Of a stretch of 64,000 nucleotides of DNA, positions 10,087-18,115 are shown piece by piece. This DNA comes from Azorhizobium caulinodans ORS 571 (GTDB taxonomy: Bacteria; Pseudomonadota; Alphaproteobacteria; Rhizobiales; Xanthobacteraceae), in NCBI RefSeq assembly GCF_000010525.1, contig NC_009937.1, positions 1,989,501 to 2,053,500 of the forward strand, read 5' to 3'. The notes beneath the pieces were generated by a model. That model did not search any database, was not told the origin of the DNA, and was given only the letters and a program-made list of their open reading frames with translations. The first letter of the stretch is position 1, and the number at the start of each line of letters is the position of its first letter. A program made the translations under genes and the position numbers.

Positions 10087-10197
10087 CCGTCATGCCCGGA
10101 CTTGATCCGGGCATCCACGGGCTCCGGCTTGGCGCGCCTTGAGAGGTCTGTGCTGTCGGCGCGGCGTGGATGCCCGGGACAAGCCCGGGCATGACGG
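10087..10197. repeat. Inverted-repeat intergenic element (CCGTCATGCCCGG type)
   Basis: Left arm 10087-10118 runs from CCGTCATGCCCGG to GGGCATCCAC; right arm 10166-10197 runs from GTGGATGCCCGGG to CCCGGGCATGACGG. The two 32-base arms are near-perfect reverse complements with a 47-base centre, and each contains its own smaller palindrome. Such CGTCATGCCCGG elements are widespread in rhizobial-type genomes. It occupies the 315-base convergent gap between the RatA-type gene and aroC, where I see nothing else. Confidence 0.8.
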
Positions 10198-10248
10198 CCG
10201 AGGGAGCGAAGGAGTGGCCCCAATGCAGTGATGGGCAGGGCCGCCGCA

Positions 10249-11364
10249 TCAGCCCCGCTGGAACGGCCACACGGGGGTCGTGCCGACCTGCCCGCGATGG
10301 CGCAGGAGGTGGTCGGCCAACACGCACAGCATCATGGCTTCGCCAACGGGCACGGCGCGGATGCCGACGCAGGGGTCGTGGCGGCCCTTGGTGATGAGGT
10401 CTTCCTCGGTGCCGAACTTGTCCACCGTCCGGCGGGGCGTGAGGATGGAAGAGGTGGGCTTCACCGCGAAGCGCGCCACCACGGGCTCGCCGCTGGAGAT
10501 GCCGCCGAGGATGCCGCCGGCGTGGTTGGAGAGGAAATACGGCCGGCCGTCATTGCCGGTGCGCATCTCGTCCGCATTCTCCTCGCCGGTGAGGCGGGCG
10601 GCGTTGAAGCCCTCGCCGATCTCCACGCCCTTCACGGCATTGATGCTCATGAAGGCGGCGGCAAGGTCCGCATCCAGCTTGCCGTAGATGGGCGCGCCGA
10701 GGCCCGCCGGCACGCCTTCCGCCACCACTTCGATCACCGCGCCGACGGACGAGCCGCGCTTGCGGATGCCGTCGAGATAATCGGTCCACACCGGCACCGT
10801 CTCCGGGTCCGGACAGAAGAAGGGGTTCTCGCTCACCTGCGCCCAGTCCCAGCGGGCGCGGTCGATCTCGATCTCGCCGATACGGGTGAGAGCGGCGCGC
10901 ACGGTCACGCCGGGCAGTACCTTGGCGGCGATGGCGCCGGCCGCGACGCGCATGGCCGTCTCGCGGGCCGAGGAGCGCCCGCCGCCGCGATGGTCCCGCA
11001 GGCCGTATTTCAGGTCATAGGTCACGTCCGCATGGCCGGGGCGGTAGCTGCCGGCGATGTCGGCATAGTCCTTGGAGCGCTGGTCCACATTCTCGATGAG
11101 CAGGCCGATGGGCGTGCCGGTGGTGACGAGGCCACCCTCCGGATGGTCCATGGTGCCGGAGATGACGCGCACCTGGTCCGGCTCGCGCCGCTGGGTGGTG
11201 AAGCGCGACTGGCCGGGCCGGCGCCGGTCGAGCGCAGCCTGCACCTCATCAACGGTAAAGCGCAGGCCGGGCGGGCAGCCGTCCACCACGCAGCCGATGG
11301 CCGGGCCATGGCTCTCGCCGAAGGTGGTGACACGGAACAGGTGCCCGAACGTGTTGAACGACAT
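10249..11364 (-). CDS. aroC: Chorismate synthase
   Basis: Final shikimate-pathway enzyme, converting EPSP to chorismate with reduced FMN. Signature stretches include [16 protein letters not shown] near the N-terminus, [14 protein letters not shown], and the arginine-rich [18 protein letters not shown]. The start at 11364 gives [16 protein letters not shown], the usual N-terminus, and 371 residues. Divergent from the CBS-domain gene that follows. Identification is firm. Confidence 0.97.
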   Translation of the reverse strand: MSFNTFGHLFRVTTFGESHGPAIGCVVDGCPPGLRFTVDEVQAALDRRRPGQSRFTTQRREPDQVRVISGTMDHPEGGLVTTGTPIGLLIENVDQRSKDYADIAGSYRPGHADVTYDLKYGLRDHRGGGRSSARETAMRVAAGAIAAKVLPGVTVRAALTRIGEIEIDRARWDWAQVSENPFFCPDPETVPVWTDYLDGIRKRGSSVGAVIEVVAEGVPAGLGAPIYGKLDADLAAAFMSINAVKGVEIGEGFNAARLTGEENADEMRTGNDGRPYFLSNHAGGILGGISSGEPVVARFAVKPTSSILTPRRTVDKFGTEEDLITKGRHDPCVGIRAVPVGEAMMLCVLADHLLRHRGQVGTTPVWPFQRG

Positions 11365-11557
11365 GAGGCTGGCTTCTCTAGAGATTGGCGCGCGGCGGGC
11401 CGGTTGATGCTCTGTAGAGCAGATGCCGCCGGGCTGGCAACGCAATGGCCATGCCCACAAGCACTGTCGCACCTCAAACGGGCTTTTGACCGGCTGTCAC
11501 GCACAGACGGGGCGAGCTGTGTTATGGAGGAGGTGACGGAAGGTCCAACACTCTCCC

Positions 11558-12895
11558 ATGCCCATTCTCGAAATCGCGATTGTTCTTTTTCTTGTTCTCT
11601 TGAACGCCCTTCTCGCCGCGGCTGAGCTGTCCATCGTCTCGGTGCGTCCGGCGCGGCTCAAGGCCCGTGCGGATGCCGGCCACCGGGGCGCCAAGGCTGC
11701 CCTGCTGCTCGGCGCCGAACCGGGGCGCTTCCTCTCCGTGGTGCAGATCGGCATCACCCTCATCGGCATCCTCGCCGGCGCCTTTTCCGGCGCCAGCCTC
11801 GGCGCCTATCTGGCGGAGGTCTTCGTGGGGGCCGGTCTGCCCCATTCGGCCGCCGATCCCCTGGGGTATGCCGTGGCGGTGGGCGGCATCACCTATGTCT
11901 CGCTCATCATCGGCGAGCTGATTCCCAAGCGCCTCGCCCTTCAGAACCCCGAGCGCCTCGCCTGCGTGCTGGCGCCGTTGATGCTTAGTCTTTCCAAGTT
12001 CGCGGCGCCGGCGGTGTGGGTGCTCGATGCCTCTGCCCGTGGCGTGCTGCGCCTGCTGGGCGAGAAGGACAGCAAGAAGGAAGCGGTCACCGACGAGGAA
12101 ATCCGCGCCATCATCACCGAGGCGGAGACCGCCGGCGTGATCGACCCGGCCGAGCGGCGGATGATCTCCGGCGTCATGCGCCTCGCCGACCGCCCGGTCA
12201 CCGCCATCATGACCCCCCGTCCGGATGTCGAATGGGTGGATGTGACGGCCGATCCTGAGGAGATTCGCCAAATCCTGCTGGAGACGCCGCACAGCCGCGT
12301 GCCTGCCTGCGAGGGCTCGCCCGAGGAGACCGTGGGCGTCATTCAGGCCAAGAAGCTGCTGAACGCCTATCTCCGCGGCGAGACGCCGGATCCGCGGACC
12401 TTCGTGGAGGCGGTGCCCTTCGTGGTGGAAACCATCGGCGCGCTGGAGGCCATGCGCGTGCTGCGCGGGGCCAGCGTGCCCATGGGCATCGTCGTGGACG
12501 AGTATGGCGATATGGTCGGCGTCGTCACCGGCTACGACCTGCTCGCCGCCATCACCGGCACCATTCTGGAGCAGGGGGATGAGGCCACCATCGTGCTCGA
12601 TGGCGACGAACCCCATGTGGTCCAGCGCCTCGACGGCTCCTATCTGATCTCCGGCGAGATGCCCATCGACGACCTGCACGACGTGCTGGGCGTGGAAATT
12701 CAGGTGGATGGCCGCTTCAATACGGTGGCGGGCTTTGCGCTGGCGCACCTGAAGGAGATGCCCAAGGTGGGCACGGTGTTCGACGCGCTGGGCTGGCGCT
12801 TCGAGATCGTGGACATGGACGGGCGGCGCATCGACAAGCTGCTGATCTCCCGCCCGCCGGTCCTGCACCGGCAGAAGACGCTCCGGACGGCCTGA
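11558..12895 (+). CDS. CNNM/CorC-type CBS-domain membrane protein (hemolysin family)
   Basis: Integral membrane protein of 445 residues. The N-terminal DUF21/CNNM region has hydrophobic segments near residues 1-20, 58-80, 95-120 and 130-150 and includes AAELSIVSVRPARLK and GELIPKRLAL. A pair of CBS domains covers about 205-330 (TAIMTPRPDVEWVDV, MGIVVDEYGDMVGVVT), followed by a CorC/HlyC transporter-associated domain (VQRLDGSYLISGEMPI). Family members are linked to magnesium or cobalt efflux and were historically called hemolysins; haemolytic activity should not be assumed. Confidence 0.88.
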   Translation: MPILEIAIVLFLVLLNALLAAAELSIVSVRPARLKARADAGHRGAKAALLLGAEPGRFLSVVQIGITLIGILAGAFSGASLGAYLAEVFVGAGLPHSAADPLGYAVAVGGITYVSLIIGELIPKRLALQNPERLACVLAPLMLSLSKFAAPAVWVLDASARGVLRLLGEKDSKKEAVTDEEIRAIITEAETAGVIDPAERRMISGVMRLADRPVTAIMTPRPDVEWVDVTADPEEIRQILLETPHSRVPACEGSPEETVGVIQAKKLLNAYLRGETPDPRTFVEAVPFVVETIGALEAMRVLRGASVPMGIVVDEYGDMVGVVTGYDLLAAITGTILEQGDEATIVLDGDEPHVVQRLDGSYLISGEMPIDDLHDVLGVEIQVDGRFNTVAGFALAHLKEMPKVGTVFDALGWRFEIVDMDGRRIDKLLISRPPVLHRQKTLRTA

Positions 12896-12917
12896 GGGCC
12901 GTCCCGGGGACCAACGC

Positions 12918-13508
12918 CTAGTCCTTCACCTCGAAGGCGCCGTCGCTCAGCACATAGATGGCGCCCTGGCGGATCGGCACCACGGCAGCCTCGTTGGCCG
13001 GCATGCCGGCCCTGGCGTGCAGCAGGGCGCGGATGACGCCGCCATGGGTCACCACCACGCCATCACCCTTGATGCGGTCGATGGCGGCACCGGCCCTGTG
13101 GGCAAGGCCGGCATAGCTCTCCCCCTCCGGCGGCACGAAACTCCAGGGATCGCGCTCGCGGGTGCGCACCCCTTCTGTGTCGCGGCGGCGGATCTCGGGC
13201 CACGTCATGCCTTCCCACTGGCCGAAGGAGAGTTCGGCCAATTGCGGGTCATGGGCGAAGTCGGAGGCCGGCAGGTTCATGGTGGTGCGCAGGATGCGCA
13301 TGGTCTCCAGCGCCCGCCCGAGCGGGCTGGAGACGAAATGCAGGCCGGAGGCCTCACCCGCGAGCTGCGGCAGCACACGGCCGACGCGCGCCGCCTGGGC
13401 ACGCCCGAGGCTGTTAAGAGGGATGTCGCGCCGCCCCTGGAGCCGGCCGGCCACGTTCCAGTCGGTCTCGCCATGCCGAACGAGAAAGAGGCGGCGCCGA
13501 CCCGTCAT
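12918..13508 (-). CDS. Histidine phosphatase family protein (phosphoglycerate mutase-like)
   Basis: About 196 residues with the catalytic LVRHGETDWN motif at the N-terminus, the second arginine in SSPLGRALETM, the ELSFGQWEG motif, and the second histidine in VVVTHGGVIRALL. These identify the branch-1 histidine phosphatase superfamily. The substrate cannot be read from the sequence; broad-specificity phosphatases such as CobC or GpmB-like enzymes share the pattern. The start codon at 13508 overlaps the stop of the upstream secreted-protein gene, so the genes are translationally coupled. Confidence 0.88.
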   Translation of the reverse strand: MTGRRRLFLVRHGETDWNVAGRLQGRRDIPLNSLGRAQAARVGRVLPQLAGEASGLHFVSSPLGRALETMRILRTTMNLPASDFAHDPQLAELSFGQWEGMTWPEIRRRDTEGVRTRERDPWSFVPPEGESYAGLAHRAGAAIDRIKGDGVVVTHGGVIRALLHARAGMPANEAAVVPIRQGAIYVLSDGAFEVKD

Positions 13509-13927
13509 CGCGCCGGCAGCGTCAGATAATGATCGTACCACTGGCCGAGCGGCGGGTAGGCCACGCGGATGTGGGCCTTGCCCGTGCCGCTGCCGCGCAC
13601 GACGACGCCGGGCAGCTTTCTCCCGAGGCAGACGAGATAGCCATAATCGGTGCCGGTCACCGTGTAGGTGCCGGGCTCGACGGAGAGCTTCACGCCCGGC
13701 GAGGTGCTGACCACCGTGATGGTGGGCAGGCCGAGGTCGGTGCACTGCTGGTTGGCCGTGCCGGCGGCGAACAGAACGCCGCCCGAGCCGCCGCCGGTGT
13801 AATAGTTCACCACATAGGCGTCGGGGTCATTGTCCATGTGCTCGCCGGCACGGGACGCGGTGGCGCCCGCCGCCAGAAGCCCCAGCGCTGCCGCCAAGAC
13901 GCGGCCGAAATGTCCGTTGCCCCTCAT
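13505..13927 (-). CDS. Secreted protein, paralogue 2 of a tandem pair
   Basis: Unrecognised 140-residue protein with a signal peptide (MRGNGHFGRVLAAALGLLA, cleavage probably after ASRA). The mature part has a single Cys pair and ends VAYPPLGQWYDHYLTLPAR. It resembles its neighbour: both share FAAGTA followed by a Cys, PTI-V, KLSV/KVSV-PGT, and a terminal YP-LG-WYDH motif, so they probably arose by tandem duplication. Expected in the periplasm or envelope. The stop overlaps the start of the phosphatase gene. Confidence 0.75.
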   Translation of the reverse strand: MRGNGHFGRVLAAALGLLAAGATASRAGEHMDNDPDAYVVNYYTGGGSGGVLFAAGTANQQCTDLGLPTITVVSTSPGVKLSVEPGTYTVTGTDYGYLVCLGRKLPGVVVRGSGTGKAHIRVAYPPLGQWYDHYLTLPAR

Positions 13928-13962
13928 GGCTGCCTCCGGTTCCGGGCTGGCGTTCGTGGCGA

Positions 13963-14496
13963 TCAGTTGCCCGGCACGTGGACGACGTGATCGTACCAGG
14001 CCCCGAGATAGGGATAGGTCACGCGGAGCGTTACGGCACCGCCGCCGCGCGGCGGACGGCCGGCATAGCGCACGATGGCGCCGCCGACGGGCTGGCCGAG
14101 GCACTTGGTGGTCGCGCCGCCGTCGATGCCGGTCGCGACAAAGGTGCCGGGCGACACGCTCACCTTCGCGCCAGCAGGAGCCGAGATCACCTTGATGGTG
14201 GGCCGCTGGCCGGTCTGGCAGTTGAAGTCGGCCGTGCCGGCCGCGAAGATCGCGACGCCGGGGCCTCCCGCCTTGGTGGGCCCGGCGAGCGTCGGACCGG
14301 CGGCGATCATGTAGGAGAGGCCGCCTTCGGACGGCATGGAATAATTGGGGAAGACGGCGCCGCCCGGGCCGAAGAAGCGATCCCGCAGCGGGTACTGCTC
14401 CAGCGTCGGCGGGATGTCGGACCCGGCGAAGGCGGGAAGGGCGGAAGCGGCAAGGAGAAGGGCCGAGAGGGCAGGGCGCAGCATCCGCTTCATCAA
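13963..14496 (-). CDS. Secreted protein, paralogue 1 of a tandem pair
   Basis: 177 residues with a clear signal peptide (LSALLLAASALPAFAG). The mature protein includes FAAGTADFNCQTGQRPTIKV and a C-terminal VTYPYLGAWYDHVVHVPGN, matching the paralogue 36 bases downstream. It is about 35 residues longer, the extra part being an N-terminal insert rich in Pro, Gly and Tyr. I do not recognise the family. Co-transcription with the second paralogue and the phosphatase is likely. Confidence 0.75.
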   Translation of the reverse strand: MMKRMLRPALSALLLAASALPAFAGSDIPPTLEQYPLRDRFFGPGGAVFPNYSMPSEGGLSYMIAAGPTLAGPTKAGGPGVAIFAAGTADFNCQTGQRPTIKVISAPAGAKVSVSPGTFVATGIDGGATTKCLGQPVGGAIVRYAGRPPRGGGAVTLRVTYPYLGAWYDHVVHVPGN

Positions 14497-14563
14497 TCGT
14501 CTCCTGATGTTCGTTCCGGCCTGCCGCTCCGGGCAGGCCGCTTGCCGGTCACACCTTCCGCGC

Positions 14564-15391
14564 TCAGTCCCGCACGAGGGCGAGGTCCGGTGCGTCGGGG
14601 TGCTTCATGCCGACGATATGATAGCCCGCATCCACGTGCTGCACCTCGCCCGTAACGCCGCGGGAGAGATCGGAGATCAGGTAGACACCCGCATCGCCCA
14701 CTTCGTCGGTGGTGACTGTGCGGCGCAGCGGCGAATTCAGCTCGTTCCACTTCAGGATGTAGCGGAAATCGCCGATGCCGGAGGCGGCGAGCGTCTTGAT
14801 GGGGCCGGCCGAGATGGCATTGACGCGGATGTTCTTGGGGCCGAGGTCGGCGGCAAGATAGCGCACGCTGGCCTCAAGGGCCGCCTTGGCCACACCCATC
14901 ACGTTGTAATGGGGCATCCACTTCTCGGCGCCGTAATAGGTAAGGGTCACCAGCGAGCCGCCGTTCGGCATCAGCTTCTCCGCGCGCTGGGCCAGCGCCG
15001 TAAAGGAGTAGCAGGAGATGAACATGCTCTTGGTGAAATTGTCCGCCGTGGTGTCCACATAGCGGCCATCCAGCTCGTCCTTGTCGGAGAAGGCGATGCA
15101 GTGGATGAGAAAGTCGATGGAGCCGAACAGCTTCTCGGTCTCGGCGAACACCGCGTCGATGGTGGCGGGATCGGTGACGTCGCAATGGCCGACGATATGG
15201 CCGCCGAGTTCGGCGGCGAGCGGTTCCACGCGCTTCTTCAGCGCTTCACCCTGATAGGTGAGGGCGATCTCCGCGCCCTGCGCGCGCGCCGCCTTGGCGA
15301 TGCCGTAAGCGATGGATCGGTTGTTGGCGACGCCGAAGATCAGCCCGCGCTTGCCCTTGAGGAGACCGCTCGCGCTGTCATTGGTCACCAT
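14564..15391 (-). CDS. fabI: Enoyl-[acyl-carrier-protein] reductase (NADH)
   Basis: Reduces enoyl-ACP in the last step of each fatty-acid elongation cycle. The short-chain dehydrogenase fold shows the FabI-type nucleotide motif GVANNRSIAYGIAKA and the catalytic Tyr-x6-Lys spacing in YNVMGVAKAALE. The substrate-loop signature ISAGPIKTLAASGI is also present. I start at the ATG at 15391 (MVTNDSASGLLKGK), giving 275 residues; an in-frame ATG 36 bases upstream is possible. A FabI rather than FabV or FabK enzyme implies triclosan-type target chemistry. Confidence 0.95.
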   Translation of the reverse strand: MVTNDSASGLLKGKRGLIFGVANNRSIAYGIAKAARAQGAEIALTYQGEALKKRVEPLAAELGGHIVGHCDVTDPATIDAVFAETEKLFGSIDFLIHCIAFSDKDELDGRYVDTTADNFTKSMFISCYSFTALAQRAEKLMPNGGSLVTLTYYGAEKWMPHYNVMGVAKAALEASVRYLAADLGPKNIRVNAISAGPIKTLAASGIGDFRYILKWNELNSPLRRTVTTDEVGDAGVYLISDLSRGVTGEVQHVDAGYHIVGMKHPDAPDLALVRD

Positions 15392-15491
15392 GTCCACGTA
15401 CTCCGTCGCTCGATCGTTGGCCCGCACCGGGCGGCGCTTCCTATGGCACGCGCGCGTTGGGGGTTCAAGCGAGGGCTGTGTGAGAACGCCC

Positions 15492-15520
15492 TTGCATGTG
15501 CGGACAGCGGCGTGCTAGAG
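15492..15520 (+). promoter_or_regulatory. Candidate promoter of the first tRNA-Pro gene
   Basis: TTGCAT (15492-15497) and CTAGAG (15515-15520) are separated by 17 bases, about 15 bases before the mature tRNA starts. The spacing fits a vegetative promoter. A similar GCTAGAG box precedes pdhA near 2237. Confidence 0.4.
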
Positions 15521-15535
15521 GCAGCGCCCTGAGTT

Positions 15536-15612
15536 CGGAGTGTAGCGCAGTCTGGTAGCGCACCACGTTCGGGACGTGGGGGTCGCAGGTTCAAATCCTG
15601 CCACTCCGACCA
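15536..15612 (+). tRNA. tRNA-Pro (anticodon CGG), copy 1
   Basis: A 77-base cloverleaf with encoded CCA end. The acceptor stem pairs CGGAGTG with CACTCCG, followed by A and CCA. The anticodon stem CCACG/CGTGG encloses the loop TTCGGGA, giving anticodon CGG, which reads the proline codon CCG. The T-arm has the standard GGTTCAAATCC. The flanks match those of copy 2. Confidence 0.96.
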
Positions 15613-15791
15613 GCATCCTCCGGATCATCCATCTTCTTCAGTGTTCCGCCCGCGGTCCTCGGCGACTCGCGACGGCGTTCTGCGCGGTCACCGAGGCTGG
15701 CGATCTGCACAAACTGGGGAGAACGTCCATTTGCCGGCTTCTTGCCCATTCCCACCGACGGGAGCGCGTGCTACTCCGCCGCCACTGAGTT

Positions 15792-15868
15792 CGGAGTGTA
15801 GCGCAGTCTGGTAGCGCACCACGTTCGGGACGTGGGGGTCGCAGGTTCAAATCCTGCCACTCCGACCA
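15792..15868 (+). tRNA. tRNA-Pro (anticodon CGG), copy 2
   Basis: Base-for-base identical to the copy 256 bases upstream, with anticodon CGG and encoded CCA. The identity extends slightly beyond the tRNA on both sides (15785-15876 equals 15529-15620), showing a recent local duplication. The cloverleaf is intact, so it is not a pseudogene. The 179 bases between the copies hold no recognisable gene. Confidence 0.95.
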
Positions 15869-16002
15869 GCATCCTCTCCGACTTTCTCCCCCTTTGCCGT
15901 TTTGCCCGCTGGTGGCGCCGCCCGGCGTTGCGGCTCGATCGTGGCAGGAACAGAGTGCGCTGCCGCGCGGTTGTTCCTCAGGACTGCGCAAGGAGGAGAA
16001 AC

Positions 16003-16254
16003 ATGTCCCAAGCCGATCTTGAGCGCCTGAAGGCGGACGCGTCGGGCAACACCGGCCTTGCCGAAGTGCTGGCTGAGTCGCTGTCGGACTTCGCCTCGCC
16101 GGAGGATGCGGTGAACTTTCTGGCCTCGCGCGGATTCGACATCTCCGTGCGCGAACTCACCGACGCTGCGGCCGAGGAAGCCCGTAGCAGCGAGGGTGTC
16201 GGCCGCAACGAAGGCGCCTACGGCGCTCTGCTCCGCTTCATGGTCAATCACTGA
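16003..16254 (+). CDS. Nif11-domain small protein
   Basis: 83 residues, preceded by a strong AAGGAGGAG ribosome-binding site. The sequence has the Nif11 layout: an opening MSQADLERLKADAS, a hydrophobic helix, a central SPEDAVNFLASRGFDISVREL, then a polar tail. The pattern of an aspartate-rich 'ED-A-AREAGFDI-EEL' helix is typical of the Nif11 family, found near nitrogen-fixation genes and as leader regions of some ribosomally made peptides. The tail ends RNEGAYGALLRFMVNH and has no Cys or double-Gly core, so I do not call it a natural-product precursor. It stands alone between tRNA-Pro and mgtE. Confidence 0.7.
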   Translation: MSQADLERLKADASGNTGLAEVLAESLSDFASPEDAVNFLASRGFDISVRELTDAAAEEARSSEGVGRNEGAYGALLRFMVNH

Positions 16255-16272
16255 CGCGGCGCGTGGGCACCG

Positions 16273-17634
16273 TCAGAGGATGGTGCCCTTGAGGATCAGA
16301 TAGGCGACGCTGAAGTAGATCATCAGCCCGGTGACATCGACCAGCGTCGCCACGAAGGGCGCCGACGCGCTTGCGGGATCAAAGCCCACCCGTTTCAGGA
16401 TGAAGGGCAGCATCGACCCGGCCAGCGAGCCGAAAGTGACGATGCCCACCAGCGCCGATGCGATGGTGATCGCGAGCAGCTGCCAGTGCGGGCCGTAATC
16501 GAACAGGCCCAGCCCCTGCCAGACCATGATGCGGATCATGCCCAGCACTCCGAGGATGCCGCCGAGCATCATGCCGGTGGGGATTTCGCGCAGGGCGACC
16601 CTGAACCAGTCCTTCAACTGCACCTGACGCAGGGCCAGCGCGCGGATGATGAGGGAGGTGGCCTGCGAGCCCGAATTGCCGCCCGAGCTCATGACCAGCG
16701 GCACGAACAGGGCGAGCACGATGGCCTTCTCCAGTTCGTCCGAAAACACCTGCATGGCGCTGGCGGTGAACATCTCCGAGACGAAAAGGATGCAGAGCCA
16801 GCCGGCGCGCTTCTTGATCATCTCCGTGAAGCTGATCTGCATGTAGGGCTCGTCGATGGCCTCCATGCCGCCCATGCGCTGCACGTCCTCGGTCTGCTCC
16901 TCGATCATGGCATCGATGACATCGTCGAAGGTGCAGATGCCGATGAGGTGACCGGTCGAATCGACCACGGGAATCGCCAGCAGGTCGTATTTGGCGATCA
17001 GTCGGGCCACATCCTCGCGATTGGCCATCGGCGTCGTGGTGATGGGCGCATAAGGCTGCGCCACGGAGGCGATCGGCGCGGCCGGATCGCCCGAGATGAG
17101 GCGGCGCAGCGTCACGATGTTCTGGAGGCGCTTGGTCGCCGGATCGAGCACATAGATGGCGTAGATGGTCTCGCGCGTGCGCTCGACGGCCCGGATGTGG
17201 TCGAGCGTCTGGCCGACCGTCCAGGTGGAGGGCACCGTGACCATCTCCGTGGTCATCAGGCTGCCGGCGCTGTCCTCGGGATAGGTGAGCAGGTGCTCGA
17301 TGGCATTGCGGGCCTCCGGGGTGAGGCGGGCGCTCAGCGTGGCGTGGATTTCCGGATCGACCCAGCGCAGCACGTCGGCCGCCCGGTCGGTGGACATGCC
17401 CTCGAGGATGGCGACGGCCTTGTCGGCGGGCAGCATCTCGAGCATTTCCGACGCCCAGGCGAAGGGCGGCTGGTCCATCACCTCCACGGCCCAGTCGGGG
17501 GGCAGGCGGGAGACGAATTCCGCCGCCTCCTCGGGCGTCTTGCCGTTCAGGAATTCGACGGTGTCGGCCACATGGGCGCCGCCGAGGCGCGTCAGCGGCA
17601 GCAGTCCCGAAGGAAGGGCGGTTTCGATGTTCAT
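16273..17634 (-). CDS. mgtE: Magnesium transporter MgtE
   Basis: Dimeric Mg2+ channel of the inner membrane. The N-terminal superhelical domain (residues about 20-130, TPEEAAEFVSRLPPDWAVEV) is followed by two CBS domains (SLMTTEMVTVPSTWTV and LLAIPVVDSTGHLIGICTFDDVIDAM, quoted in part) that sense magnesium. Five membrane segments occupy about 285-453 and include the pore motif PLVMSSGGNSGSQ. I start at 17634 (MNIETALPSG), giving 453 residues. Identification is firm. Confidence 0.95.
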   Translation of the reverse strand: MNIETALPSGLLPLTRLGGAHVADTVEFLNGKTPEEAAEFVSRLPPDWAVEVMDQPPFAWASEMLEMLPADKAVAILEGMSTDRAADVLRWVDPEIHATLSARLTPEARNAIEHLLTYPEDSAGSLMTTEMVTVPSTWTVGQTLDHIRAVERTRETIYAIYVLDPATKRLQNIVTLRRLISGDPAAPIASVAQPYAPITTTPMANREDVARLIAKYDLLAIPVVDSTGHLIGICTFDDVIDAMIEEQTEDVQRMGGMEAIDEPYMQISFTEMIKKRAGWLCILFVSEMFTASAMQVFSDELEKAIVLALFVPLVMSSGGNSGSQATSLIIRALALRQVQLKDWFRVALREIPTGMMLGGILGVLGMIRIMVWQGLGLFDYGPHWQLLAITIASALVGIVTFGSLAGSMLPFILKRVGFDPASASAPFVATLVDVTGLMIYFSVAYLILKGTIL

Positions 17635-18000
17635 GCGCGGTCCCCCGGCGCTGTCGTCAGTCTTTCGTCCCACCGGCGGGGCCGGAAGGGACTGCTCGAT
17701 TCTCGTCCTTCGTGGTGGCGGCCGGGATGAAACCAGTGCGAACCCGCCCGGTCCCGCCGGGCGGCCAATCGACCTTGGAAGCCCGATCCGTCGCCTTCCG
17801 GAAGGGGATTTCCGGCGCGCGCATTCGAGTCATCCCGCATGCTGCTCGTCGGCATAAAGCGGAAACCGCCCGGCAAGACAATCCTGAACCGTTCGGAATC
17901 TGGCAGCGATCACCGGGTGCGGAAAGCCGCGCGCAAGGTTGCGGAACGTCAGCGGGGCAGGCGCGTTGAGAAGGAGAACTCACCTGTGGAGGATTTCCCC
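17635..18000. other. Gap upstream of mgtE
   Basis: I find no convincing gene, known riboswitch or repeat in this 366-base divergent region. Promoters for mgtE and for the small membrane protein presumably lie here, but no clear boxes stand out. Confidence 0.5.
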
Positions 18001-18078
18001 ATGCGCGGCTTCGTTCTCTGGCTTCTCGGCGTGCCCTTTTCCGTGATCGTGCTGCTCTATCTCTTCAACGTGCTCTGA
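18001..18078 (+). CDS. 25-residue single-pass membrane peptide
   Basis: Encodes MRGFVLWLLGVPFSVIVLLYL plus four residues, essentially one hydrophobic helix with a positively charged N-terminus. A GGAGG ribosome-binding site sits nine bases upstream of the ATG. Peptides of this size and shape recur in alphaproteobacterial genomes as uncharacterised small proteins. The frame is open further upstream (GTG at 17986), but the ribosome-binding site favours 18001. Confidence 0.5.
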   Translation: MRGFVLWLLGVPFSVIVLLYLFNVL

Positions 18079-18115
18079 TCGGCGGCACGCCATCCGACGC
18101 CGAACGCGCCTTGCT

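Larger units (their letters stand above)
15529..15876. repeat. 92-bp direct repeat carrying tRNA-Pro
   Basis: 15529-15620 and 15785-15876 are identical over 92 bases, including the whole tRNA, seven bases before it and eight after it. The interval between the two units is 164 bases. Confidence 0.9.

Noticed and set aside
15792-15868. Second tRNA-Pro as a pseudogene or attachment-site remnant.
   Set aside because: All 77 bases match the first copy, with intact stems and CCA, and no integrase lies nearby.
16003-16254. Ribosomally made peptide precursor.
   Set aside because: No double-Gly cleavage site with a Cys/Ser/Thr-rich core and no modification enzymes nearby; only the Nif11-like domain is supported.
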